Source: Atkinsonella hypoxylon
Lineage: Eukaryota > Ascomycota > Sordariomycetes > Hypocreales > Clavicipitaceae
DNA: 64,000 nt
NCBI GenBank assembly: GCA_000729835.1
Contig: JFHB01000082.1
Coordinates: 61,984-125,983 of the forward strand
Direction: 5' to 3'
The position numbers and the translations under genes were made by a program. Under the pieces are notes generated by a model. That model made no database searches, was not told the origin of the DNA, and saw only the letters and a program-made list of their open reading frames with translations. This document shows, piece by piece, positions 1 through 13,060 of this stretch. Position 1 is the stretch's first letter. Each line of letters begins with the position of its first letter.

Positions 1-31
1 CTTACCTAACAAAGCTGACATTAGTGATTAG

Positions 32-1861
<1,830 letters not shown>

Positions 1862-2335
1862 TGGGTGCACGGGCAATCTTGTCACTTGTGCGAGCTGGTG
1901 ATCCATATTTGAATCACCTTTGCAGCTGCATGTCGCGAGGGTCACTGAATTCAAATCGAGAATTCACTATTGTGGTACAATATTCACGTGGAGAGAGGTG
2001 ATGCTTGTGGATTCTAGCGCCGCAATGTTGAACAACCAAGGCGTATAATCTGAAGTACATTCCTGTTCTTCTCTGACTCTTTCGGATGAAAATATGCTTT
2101 AGCGACAGACAGCAGAAGTAGAAGCAAAAGATTGAATTGAGAGGCGAAAGCAATCTCCGTTTGCATACCTAGGTTGGAATACATCAAATCAGACAAATTG
2201 CCTCTTGTGGCATCATGTCATGAGAGACAAATCAAGTTCCAGTCTCCGGCACATCATCGAAAATGCGTACTAAGCGAAACCGTGGCTGCCCAAGTCATTC
2301 GTGAACATGGTCTCATACATAAAATCATATCGTCT
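1862..2335. other. Intergenic, convergent 3' ends
   Basis: This 474-bp stretch lies between the stop codons of two converging genes and must hold both 3' UTRs. No coding sequence with splice support or recognisable protein similarity was seen. Confidence 0.7.
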
Positions 2336-3842
2336 TTAAGGGGGTGGGTAGAACAATTCTTCGAAGAACGGAGCGGCTACTCTAGTCAGCACATATTCTC
2401 ACGCGTAGGCAAAAAAAAAAAGGTCTTATACCGTAGTCGCTGATAAAGTCAATCTGGAAGGCTCCGCCGGGCCCTTTTCGCTGGTTGTGCTCACGATACT
2501 GTCTGCAAAAGATGTAGAGGTGTATGTCTGTGAGGAGGACTTTATGCATGGAGATTCTTTTCAGCCATCTTCGCGAACTATGGCGTGGTACTGTGGACAG
2601 TTACTTCTTGACCCGAGGAGGAAGAGGGAGCCATGGTGCCCATAGAGGGGAACTTACCGAATGCGATCCATACGGGGCACTGGCGTAGCTCGCCTTCCCA
2701 AACTGCTACATGGAGGCGGAAGTTCTGCGAGGTGCGTTCTTCGTAGACGAGGAGGGCGTGGATGAAGCCATCGTCTATTATACGCCTGCAGGTTTGTCAG
2801 CACGATGAATCTGTGGGTGGTGTCGCTGCAATCATACGCTTGAAAGATTTTCTTCTCCCCCGGTAAACACAGCTCCTCTTCGGAGTCGAATTGGATGGTT
2901 AAGTTACTATGAGCTTTGAGCGATAAAAACGTGCAATACATGAGGACGAGCTCTTAGGAGTAGGAAAGAAGGTTAGCATTGTGGACGACGCTTGTTCATG
3001 GCAGGGAAACATACCCTCCCATGTCCGAAACTGCAAGATAACCCAGTCTTTGGGGCGATTCTCGAGCTTGCTCCATCTCTTTAAAACCAGCGAGCTCCTT
3101 TTCCCTATGATATACAGTTCATGAGCACCGCGCAGTGAGAACCACGCCTTGTCGTCTCTCATTACTCGCATCAGTAGGTATGCGCAGTTATCTTGCGAGT
3201 TTTTGAAGACGATAAGGGCCAATTGATCTTGATCGAAGCTTCTATCACAACGAGTCAGATAGGCAAGAAACAACGAGCATTGAACGTGTTTCAAAGAGGG
3301 ATAATTACTGTCGAAAGAGGAGTTTAGAGTTAGGGGGGGCATAGTGGCTCCCCAATTCTTTGAATGGCCCGAAGCACAGTGTTTTACTGCAGATGGTTAG
3401 GGATAGTGTGATCAAGCACATGGCAGCTTCTCATTTGACTCATTTACAAACTTTTGCGATTTCCCAACCAGTGTCCTTGACGGCAAGGGCATGGTGAAGA
3501 TATGTTCAGCCCAGTGGCTTATCTGTTATGAAGGATGAGCTCCATGCCCCGTGATGTCCACCTTGATGAAGGGGACAGAACTCACCGGATCTAGCTGGCC
3601 TATGAATCCTGTGTACCTGAGCAGAGACGGGCTAGGTTGAGCAGGCGACGGGTGCTCTAAGGTCTAAAGTCAGTTCTGAATCGTGCGACACGATGGCTTC
3701 ATCAAATACAGCAGAGGCCAATTTCACTCACCCATCCCCCTAGCTATTCGTAAACGTAGTATCTCGCGCGTCAGACGCTCCATAGCCGGGAGGTCATGTA
3801 TAGGAGATCTGACCTCGAAAAGAACCAATCAGCGTCAACATT

Positions 3843-3873
<31 letters not shown>

Positions 3874-4414
3874 GAAAATCCACTTGCGGCTCTGCGGACA
3901 GGGCTGACCTAGTGATGATGTTATTCAAGATGGAAATGTATTCGTTATAAAGTATAAACCTGGACGCTAGAGGCAAGCCTCCAACTTCATTGGTCAGGCA
4001 GTGGTACATGCGTCGCCAACGATTCGGCTTGGACTGGCTCCGGTCCTCGTAATACGTGGTGATGTCCCGCAAGGAACGGCTTATGCAAGGCAGGACGGTA
4101 TTCAATGGATCCAAGACAAACTGGATACGATCGCGATGAACCTGCGATACGTCTGCAAGGTGTTTTAGGAGACGAGCACCTGCCTGAATGTGCGATATCG
4201 TCGCCGCTAGGTGAGAATTGCTGCATTCATTGATGGCAACGCGGAGGCCCTCGAGGGCGAGCCAGACGATGTCGCAACGTTCAGATTCCAGGTAGCAGCC
4301 GTTGAGTAAGATGATGTCGTTGAGAGGGGCCACGGCCACTGCCATCTCGAATGTGCGATGTTCGTTGCAGAAGGTTATATCTGATGAAGCCTGGCTGATT
4401 TCCTCCTCGTCCAC
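2336..4414 (-). CDS. Uncharacterised Pezizomycotina-type protein, ten exons
   Basis: No function is known to me for this family. The splice model is 4414-3909, 3808-3732, 3656-3586, 3522-3452, 3386-3309, 3241-3015, 2952-2838, 2785-2658, 2590-2432 and 2358-2336, and codes for about 484 residues with every phase matching. The N-terminal ~190 residues look like a helical bundle. The C-terminal half contains motifs I associate with a widespread family of fungal hypothetical proteins: ALIVFKNSQDNCAYLL, WSKLENRPKDWVILQFRTWE, then an MYCTFLSLKA segment, a GEKKIFQARIIDDGFIHAL segment, AVWEGELRQCPVW, and a tail ending ELFYPPP. No signal peptide, membrane span or catalytic motif stands out. Intron 1 (3809-3908) carries a (CTTTT)n tract on the coding strand. 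The least certain junctions are at exons 3, 4 and 9. The start at 4414 is the first ATG of the open frame and could lie elsewhere. Confidence 0.72.
3843..3878. repeat. A-run plus (AAAAG)n microsatellite in an intron
   Basis: A run of about eleven A is followed by AAAAG units. On the minus strand this is a (CTTTT)n polypyrimidine tract inside intron 1 of the uncharacterised gene, about 35-70 nt upstream of its 3' splice site, so it may assist acceptor recognition. Confidence 0.85.
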
Positions 4415-6354
4415 CGCGGCTCGCCCTCAAGAGAAGTCGGATTCGGCGTTACCATCTAGGAAGCCTTACGTGAAAGAACGTGAGATGTCTGACTGGTGTA
4501 AGATGAGCAGAGCAATCTGGAGGCGTCCGACTCTGCCCTCCACTCTGCCCTCCGACCTTTCCTTGGCAAGCCGGATGACTTAGTCCTATAAAGCCTGGTG
4601 GGGTGACGCCGAAGTGGGCAAAATGGGGAGATCACACCAAGGTTTCTAGAAGATGGGTTGAACGAGACTGAGGCTGCTCAATCGTGGCGGAAAGGGCTGA
4701 GCAGGGGCCGCAATTGGAGCAAGCTGAGAAGACTTTGACTCTTGTAGACCAACTTGGAGAAGCACAAAGGAGCAAGAGGAAGGAAGAGTTGAGGGCAAAG
4801 AGAAATTGGCACACAACGCACAGGTATGGTCCCGCCCCTCGACTAGACTTCCTCCCAACTACCAACAGACGAGACTCTGACCCCCAACTACCAACACACT
4901 CTCTCTACCAGTCTGCATTCATCCTAGGCCCGAGGGGGAAGACTCCTTGGGGAAGAAGGGACTTGTGAGCCGCATCGCATCCCCTGCGGCGTTGGCCCAC
5001 GGGGATGGTTGTCGACAACGCCTGGGCGCTTGGAGACATGGAGACAAGAACCACGTCCGATTTCCGATGGCGCCAGGCCTTCGATTAGATTGTTTCGGCT
5101 CGACGGGGAGCACAAGACGCACCACGACCCGGGAGCCGCCACCAGGCAATTGAAGTGCTGTTGGGCTAGGGCGCATCCCGTATACGGAAACGTGCCGTAT
5201 GGTGCCAGCTCAGAAGGGCTCCGTCATGCTCACATCGACTCGCGATCCCCTCGCTTGCTCAGACTTCATCGCTTTTCGTCCAGTCACGGCTCTACGTCTG
5301 TACTACCCGTAGCCACGGGCTTGTGCGCATTCGGCAAAATGCTCGCCACGATGAGATGCGTCCATCGACACTAGCTCCACCCCCGTTTTCTTGACCTGGT
5401 ACCGACATCTGTATCCTCCCCTTCTAAAAAAAAAATAAAAAGAAGTCTCCGCAGAGCAACGCAGAGCGACAAGCACCACCAGACAAGGGGCTTTATCAAT
5501 CGCGTTGGCGTCAATTGGTGCTGCCAGCGGCTGGGCTGGGCGAGGCTGGGCTGCGAGAACCACCGTCGTAGTTAATGCGTCGGCGATTCTAGCGGTGTAT
5601 GGAGTACATGATCAGCTTTACTCCGTACACCGGCTGCTATGCGGCAGAGCACGGAACTTGCCCACGATAGTCTGGGCAGCTAATAGGGCCATGTCGAGAC
5701 CCAGCCCAGGCCAAGCAAGTGCTTGATTTGATGCACGACAGTTGGGTCCACGGGGCCAGAACTAGGTCGGTGCTTGCAGGTATGCAGGTATGCATGGCGG
5801 CGGCTACGGCTATGGCTGTGAAGATTCGATTCGATTTGTGCTGTGCTATGGATTGTAGGGGCTTGGGCTAACAATAGCAACCAGACCGTTGAACCAACAG
5901 GCAGATATTAGACATCAAATTCGTTCGTCTACCTTGGCCATGGTCCTTTCATCATATGGCATCAAGAATGCCCAGAAAGGCGCGAGGTAGATCCAAACTC
6001 ACTTTCCGTCACACCCAGACGACTTTGAGGCTAAGCATCATGACTTAATATTTGTACAAAGAATTTATCACTTTACCATTGCGTTGCCTCGTTGTAGTAA
6101 GCTACAGCGGCCATGTTCAAGGATTCACCATCAAACGCATGATTTATGCGGTGAACCAGCCGCCCTTCAGCACTATGCGAGACCCAAATCCGTTTAATTC
6201 CCGCACCTAAAAAGCAACATTGCGCACGATCCGTCCGGCGCATTGCATACAACACCGCCCTGCCCAAAAAGATAAAAGGAAATATGTCTGCCAAAGCACG
6301 AGACTAAAGTACATGTGAAATTCTCGGCTCAACCCCGGGCTACCCAGTAATTAT
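4415..6354. other. Intergenic, no gene recognised
   Basis: About 1.9 kb between the start of the uncharacterised gene and the stop of NHP6. Short open frames exist on both strands, but none has splice-site support, family motifs or a convincing start. A TACTCCGTAC element occurs at 5619-5628. Confidence 0.6.
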
Positions 6355-6756
6355 CTAGTCCGACTCGCACTCAGCCTGAGCAAATGTTAGTAATTCGACT
6401 ACCCCGTGAGTGATGAGAGCAAGATCCTACCTGGAAAGCTGCCTTTTCATCCTCATATCGTTTCTTGTCGGCAGCAGCCTTGGCCTCGTAAGGGGCACGC
6501 TGCTTTTCATTCAGAGCCTTCCAGCGTAGACCCAAAACCTTACCACACTGACCAAAGCTGATGTTGGGGTTCTCAGCGCGGACATTCTCACGCTGCTCGT
6601 TGGCGAAGAACATGTAAGCGGAGAGACCACGCTTGGGACCACGCTCTGCAGCTGGTCAGTGAAATTGCCCCATCTGTGCCAAATGGAATTAAAGGTACAA
6701 GACTCACTCTTCTCCTTGCCGTCCTTCTTAGAACCGCGCTTAGCGACCTTAGGCAT
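6355..6756 (-). CDS. nhp6: Non-histone chromosomal protein 6, HMG-box
   Basis: A small nuclear architectural protein that bends DNA without sequence specificity and, in yeast, works with FACT and at Pol II and Pol III promoters. Exons are 6756-6708, 6645-6431 and 6375-6355, giving 94 residues, the usual length of fungal Nhp6. A basic N-terminus ([16 protein letters not shown]) leads into one HMG box: [18 protein letters not shown], then [18 protein letters not shown], then [20 protein letters not shown]. The protein ends in AECESD. The start ATG is the only one in frame before the basic tail, and both introns have good GT-AG ends (the second ends GCTCAG). It stands alone between gene-poor flanks, with 7.8 kb free of genes upstream. 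Confidence 0.95.
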
Positions 6757-7560
6757 TTTGAAGGCGGTTGACTGTGATTTGACATTAGTATGTGTTGGCT
6801 TTAAGGGGGGGTGCTGATAGCTCTGCCGAGGTGGGTAAAATCATCAGTGGCACGGCCTGGTGGCCAGGCACTCGGCCGACGTGACTTAAACTGACGTGCG
6901 CAAGACGATGCGCTGATGGGTCGCGTGTAAGTGAGGGAGATCTCAGCTGGTGCGAGTGAGGCACACAGTCAATTGTGGCGACCTCTACGCTCCAAAGGAG
7001 TCTCCGTCAAGTCAAAAAAAAAAAAAAAAAGCAAGAGGGACGACAGTACCTACCGAGCCGAAGACTTGGAGAGAAAATTTCGAAGACTAGTGGTGACGGT
7101 AGTGTCTGTTGCAGCAATGCTCATGTCAGTCCTGTTGATAATCCGGCAGTGCAGCGCGTATTAAGAAGCAGAGGGTAGGATAAGAAAGCGAAGGACTCAG
7201 GTCAAGAACGACGATGCACAATACACAGCATGCTCGAGATGAAATTTGAACTGTTGCAGATGCACATGTTCATTCAAGAGCGCAGAGCAAGAAAAAAAGC
7301 TCTCGAGTAACGCGGCGACAGAGTGCTGCAGATAATGCTCGTGTTGCAAGTGACCTGGCATTGGCGGCGATGCAGGGCATAGGCAAGGTACTCACCAAAG
7401 GTCGCGTTGTGTGTTGTGAGGTGAACGCGGGAGGCGGTTTGTATGGGAGGATTTGGGTGGGAAATTTGTATGGGAGAAGAGGAGGGGGGAGAGCCTTTTT
7501 ACTATGGGCGGCTGGCAGGCGAGTGATTGTGAGTGCGCGCGACCGTGTGGGTAGGAACCG

Positions 7561-7580
7561 TGTGTGTGTGGTGTGTGTGT
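7561..7580. repeat. (GT)n microsatellite
   Basis: An almost uninterrupted GT tract, TGTGTGTGTG followed by GTGTGTGTGT, in the gene-poor region upstream of NHP6. Confidence 0.9.
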
Positions 7581-7768
7581 GCGCAACGTGGAGGAACGCG
7601 GCCGACAAGTTCAAGTCGCTTCAAGTCGCAGGCCCCTAGTAAACCCAGCCAGCCAGCCCAGTCTCCAGCCAAAGCCTGGTCCAGACAGGTCGCTAGTACT
7701 GGCCCATCACACACTGTTGACAGTCAGCACATGTACCAGGTACTACCTACACAGGAGGTAGGCATGTC

Positions 7769-7814
7769 CACACACTCACGCACACACACTCACTCACTCA
7801 CACTCACTCACACT
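7769..7814. repeat. (CA)/(CTCA)n microsatellite
   Basis: A compound simple repeat of CA dinucleotides and CTCA tetranucleotides, about 46 bp long, in non-coding sequence. Confidence 0.9.
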
Positions 7815-7994
7815 GTCACCACTTCCCAGCTTCCCTTGCGGGTATACACAACAAGTGCTCCTCCTGCCAGCCGTGCCTTCCTCGGGTGTCAAGTGTCATA
7901 ATTGACTATGACGGAAGCCGCGTTCTGTTGGCAGAGCGGTTACCGAACTAGGTAGGTACCTACCTCCTGGCAGTTTCTCCATTTCCCTATTCCC

Positions 7995-8031
7995 TTTTTT
8001 TTTTTTTTTTCGGGGGGGGGGGGGGGGGGGG
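7995..8031. repeat. T16-C-G20 homopolymer pair
   Basis: A run of 16 T is followed by one C and then about 20 G. Exact lengths may be affected by sequencing error, because homopolymers of this size are hard to resolve. Confidence 0.85.
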
Positions 8032-8621
8032 TGGGGAGTGGGAGAGGGCAAGGGGCGTTTATCAATGTCTGCGATCATGTATACAAGATACTCGAATATG
8101 TTAGATTCCTCCTGCAACCAAGTACCGACAATCTAGCTGGGGAAGCGCAACTGAAACGGGAGGAGTGAGTGGGCGTGGCCACCCAGGCGTTGTGGCCAGC
8201 ATTGACATGCGACTACCACTAGGCTGAGAAGTGCGACTTGCAAAAAAACTTCAGGCTGCCATGTAACGGGCACGACGGGCTACGTCGTACTGGGAGGAAC
8301 ATGACTGACGGGCTGCGACTTGCTTTCCTTCCCTTCGTCGCTTCTGACTACTACGTAAAGGGGGTCCATGGCCACCAGAGAGGGGAGGACACCAAGCACG
8401 AGGCTTTGGAAATGGCCAAGCACCCAGGTACCCTCCTAGGCTACCTAGTACCAGGCAGGTAGGTACCTCAGTAGGTATTACGCGAGCAAGCAGGGCTAGA
8501 ACTGGGACATGGACATGGACGCAAAGACGCAGGGAGGAGTCAGACACTTCAGCGCCGGAATAGACGACGAACGCCGAGCATGAGAGAGAGGAGGAGCAGA
8601 AGCAAGAGCTACTCAAGGACA

Positions 8622-8687
8622 TGTCAAATTACACGAGCCCTCCTGCGCTATCTGTAAGGCGGGCAGAAAGGCTCGTGTAATTTGACA
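8622..8687. repeat. Perfect 18-bp inverted repeat (hairpin)
   Basis: TGTCAAATTACACGAGCC at 8622-8639 is repeated as its exact reverse complement at 8670-8687, separated by a 30-nt loop. It lies between genes with no open frame of note around it, so it could be a hairpin RNA element or a small foldback transposon relic. Confidence 0.9.
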
Positions 8688-11026
8688 CCCAGGTGCTAAT
8701 CAAGAAAGAAAGAGGGAAGGGAAGAGCTCCTTGTTCATACCTGCGCAGTGTACGAGCCACGGCCGTGAAGCGAATGTACAGATGTACATGTCAGCCCCCA
8801 CCCTGTGCATTTATGAAACTGCTCGTTGGCGGGCATTTCTTGGCCTGCACTCCAATCTCTATCTCCGAAACACACTCCCCCGTGCCTTGCACTCAATTTT
8901 AACGCGACTTGCAAGTATGTACGGAGTACGGAATATGTCCGGAGTAAATGCATAATATGTAGTCGGCCAAAGAGGTGTATGTGCCCATGCACGCGCCAGA
9001 GACAGGCGTGTTTTGGTGCGGGACTGTAATGATACATTGCTCGGGTCAAAGGTTGCGCTGGGGCAGGGTAACGATGGCGTTGTACCGCGTTTCATCCCGA
9101 CCGATTCGCACGGTATACAATACTGATCTTAGCTTAACGTAGAGGCGCTTGCCTTGGTTGACTAAGTGGGTTCGAGGTCGAGCCAGCTTCTATTCTAACC
9201 TTGTGCAAAATACGATCATGCTATTTCATTTTTTTTTTTTTCCTTTTTTTTTTGTTTCTCCCGACGGCAATGGGTTTCTGACCTGATCTGATTCGGCAGC
9301 TCGCACCTAAAATCTTTCTCGGGAGTGGTTCATGCAATGCCACACCATTTAGCTGTGAGACCAATTGCCTATCCCTTTAGCAGTCCGAAGGCCTCAGGCA
9401 TGTCGCGGACCCACCCACTTTGCAGTACATTGTACCTAGTAGTTACATCAACTTACGGCTGTGGCTGCACATGTGGGATGTACTGCTCTATGCGCTTAAA
9501 AATGTAGGGACTTCCATTATAGTGACGCTTCCATACAAAATTAAGTACTATTAATTCAAACTTGTCCTAATTGGCCCACATCCCCGCACGCAACATCTCT
9601 GGAGGACTGCCAAAGGGATATGCACTTTTGCCATCTGTTCAGGGTTATAATTAAGCAGGTGATTGCTGTGCTCTGCACGGAAGTTTTTTTCCATCCTTTC
9701 AATTGGTATGATAGTCGTCATACTAGCAATGGTTGCTGAGTCGACATACAATTCTCGCAACCGACGACACATTTCTACTGTTCGGGCACCCCGCGTATCT
9801 GATATTATCCCTGACCCTTGGTTCCTATTGGATGGTCCAGCGTGACGGGCCCGTTCCCATGGAGTCTGCTCCGCAATAACAGCTCGCGATTCTGCCGTAG
9901 CCATTGTTTTCAATGCATCCGGCCCGAGGCCAGAGGTCTTGGCCAATCACGACTTTCCGCTCAGAGCTTGTATTACAGCACCAGAAGCAGTATGATTTTC
10001 CATCAGGTGGCAAAGAAGATTGCCCTTTTCATAGCCTCAATGCAGTGCCACAAGAAGGGCCTCATAGGTTCAGACTTTACTACCGCACCGCGTAAGATCA
10101 ACCTTGGGAAAGATGATGGTGGTGAGCACATTCATGGTCTAGGCTTCCAAGCAGTAAAGCTTTTCGTGTGTTATTTTATTCCGTACGGAGTACAGAGTGA
10201 GTGGTTGTCCCTTGGTCGTGCTCTGACGACTATATCTGTTCCCGAACAGCAATATGGGCAAAAATGCCGAGTAGGAAACAAATGAGCGGTTGAAATAGGA
10301 TATTTTGCGACACAGGGATCGAGAACGAAGAACACCTACTATGTTTGCCATGATCATTTGCTCCAGGAGTACAATGCCGCATAGGATATAGTGCAGGACC
10401 TCACGTTTTCCAGGAGTCGGTGCACAATGCGAGAAAGTCCACGACGTAACTTGGGAGTGCCGCAGATACCACGTGATGGAAAGGTCCCTCTAGCCGTAGT
10501 AACGCACCATCCCTAACAATATCCGCAAGTGGCAAAGCCATGGAGCCCTGTGGGGAGCTGGTTCAAAGGCATCAAGGCAATAACAGGTGTGATTGATACC
10601 TGATGACTTGCATGACGACATGTATCGTCTCACAGCAGCGCCATGTGCCAGTACTTTACAGTGCGTACCGCAGTACAGCATCCGCTCAATATCCCTCAGC
10701 AAAGTCGGTTAATGGTGCTGATGGCGTGAGGGCCCATCCTACCTACTCCATAATGGCTTGGATAACTACTGACTGGAGGCAGAAAGGGAAAGGGCAGAGG
10801 ACGCATTTCTGATAGCGAACTTTGCTTCGAGGCAAGCGCAGGGGAGACAATTTATTGATACGGCAGTCACTCAATCACTCTGTGATAATATTTATTAGTG
10901 TCTGTCTTTGTTCCGTGACTAACCTGTCTGGTCCTATCCCCACAATGGCAAAGGGGGAAGGTAAAAGGAGGAGTCGAGGTCAACAGCCATGGCATGAGCT
11001 TGCGACCTTGTTTCTGTCAGGTGAGC

Positions 11027-11096
11027 GTCTCACGCCTCACGCCTCACGCCTCACGCCTCACGCCTCACGTCTCGCGTCCCACGTCCCACGTCTCTC
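11027..11096. repeat. Heptamer tandem repeat, G(C/T)CTCAC-like, ten units
   Basis: Ten consecutive 7-bp units fill 70 bp. The first six are near-perfect GYCTCAC and the last four are degenerate (GTCTCGC, GTCCCAC twice, GTCTCTC), so the array decays toward its right end. It is non-coding as far as can be seen. Confidence 0.9.
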
Positions 11097-11428
11097 GTAC
11101 TACGATACTCGGTACCTGTAAAGGTACTGGTCGCTGCAAACATGCAAGCGGCCGGGGAGGGGGGGCAATCGCTAACGAAGAGGAAGACTTGCATATCATT
11201 AGGCGAAGGCGCAGATACAGTCGAAGCTTCTGGTGCGTGAAGTAGCTCATCGTCTGTGGCGCCTCCCATCGCGCACGCCATTCCAAGGAGCGCACAAGGG
11301 AGACAAAGCACGACGGGGGACAGATTTCATAACGGGGCTCCATACGCCCCGTTACTCTCCTTAGAGCCCGTTAGTAAATTGACCACCGGCGACAAGGCAA
11401 CAAGAGACAGGACCCGCAGGTATAGCCC

Positions 11429-11459
11429 ACGCCAGCACGCCAGCACGCCAGCACGCCAG
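11429..11459. repeat. Octamer tandem repeat CACGCCAG, about four units
   Basis: Four near-perfect 8-bp units in a row within intergenic sequence. Confidence 0.88.
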
Positions 11460-12769
11460 GTACACGCAGAGACTTGGCACGGATGGGCGACACACCGAAG
11501 CGGCTCCGCCTGGTCTTCAGCTTTCCGACACCAAGCTGCCCCCCAACCTCGCGACGGTCTCTGATTTCCCCCCTCCCTCACTCTTCACTTCCCCTTCGTC
11601 TTCCTGCCTACCCAGCCAGATCAGCCAGATGATCTGACGTGAGGCCCCTTGGCCCGTCTCCCAATCACACCCATCCATCACATCACCCGCTCTGACACGG
11701 ACTACGGAGTAGACAAGCCCTATATTACGTACCGAACAAATCAAGGCTTGCATACGCGTACTAAGTGCCTCCCGAAAATGCGCCTTCAAGACGTAATATG
11801 TATGCCTACGAAAGACTAAATATAAAGCCGCTACAAAACACCCAACAACATCACAACTACATGTTATCCCACAACGGAAACGAAGCTTCACACACGCGCC
11901 ATACGATCATTCACCCATCATTTCTATCGTGTCTTGCAGGTGGTAATCATAACATCAGCCTGCATTGGCTCCTCCACCATTCTCAACGCCTGCCTTGGCT
12001 CTATCAAGAGTATCTTCTCTATCTCGCCTGCGTGCCCTCGTAAATGCAATTTGGCATTGTATTTTGGCTTTAGTATTTTGAACCGCTATCGCATTAAGGT
12101 TTCCACTACCACATAAGACCTATTTATTCCGCCCGTCAGTCATAGAGTCTGTTTCTGTTAGGTCATTAGTCTGCCATTTGCCGGATAAAGCGTCGACTAA
12201 GCTCCTCTCCTTCAAGCCGTAACTTTTAAATACAGATTCGTAATAAAAGGTTTCCAGCTAAAGATTCCTCAATTTGTAGGCCTCAAGGTTGGCCGACCAC
12301 AACAGAGCTCGCTCACTTACCACAGCATTAAAAAAAACGAACCCTTGTTATTTACTGCCATCAACGAGGCGTCGCTGTAAAGGGCACAAAACAAACACGA
12401 TAGCGCGAAGTCCGGGGATTTTCATACCAAGGCTGTCGCTGCCAAGTGTCTTGAAAGTTCCGAGGTTCGCCTATTACTATCGCCGAGAACCATTACGTGC
12501 ATATGCATCGAGGTGGTCGTCTCTTTGACGCCGATAAAGCTCCAACGCGGTATCTCAGCCCCACAACCCCTGTCTCGGGCGCGTGACCTCGAGTGACCTT
12601 CGGTAGCCTTCAAGAACATTCCATGTTAATCATCAGATAGAATGACAGTATTGATTCTGGCAATACCTTAAACTTGACTCCTAGACCCAGAAGCTAGGCA
12701 GAGCCGCTATCTCCTTGAGGACCGTAAGACGACACCTCCGTGCCGACCCGCTTTTTCTCGATAGCTCTA

Positions 12770-13060
12770 ACTACCTATGGAGCGACTTCGAATGACTTCT
12801 AGTAGCAGCTAACTGCTTAATCCCTTAGGTATGTAAGGCTTTTAAGCTAGTACTAGTAGTAAAAGATTAGATTAAGAGCTTCCTTATAAATATTTTTTTA
12901 GGGTCTTAAGGGCTAGCATATTACGTATTTTATTAGAATATTCCCCTAGTAACTACGTACCTACCTAAAGTAAAGCAGTAGGGTTATTAGACCTATAACG
13001 TAGCTCTTTGTAACTTCAAACTTCAGTACTTCTCCTGTGGTATAGAATAGTGGGTGCAGC
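12770..13060. other. AT-rich, TpA-rich block, possibly RIP-degraded repeat
   Basis: Base composition changes sharply from the flanks: TA dinucleotides and in-frame stops abound, while CA and TG are scarce, as expected after repeat-induced point mutation. No open frame or terminal repeat can be made out, so the original element cannot be named. Milder versions of the same composition extend to roughly 11.8 and 13.7 kb. Confidence 0.45.

Noticed and set aside
9120..9185. tRNA-like GGTTCGAGGTCGAGCC segment
   Set aside because: The T-arm-like piece does not form a proper stem and no matching acceptor, D or anticodon arm surrounds it.
9551..9946. 131-residue minus-strand open frame in the gene desert
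   Set aside because: No recognisable motif, no splice support and no signal or membrane features; reported only as part of the unassigned interval.
11027..11096. Heptamer array as a CRISPR-like or telomere-like repeat
   Set aside because: Units are contiguous without spacers and do not resemble the TTAGGG telomere repeat; the genome is fungal.
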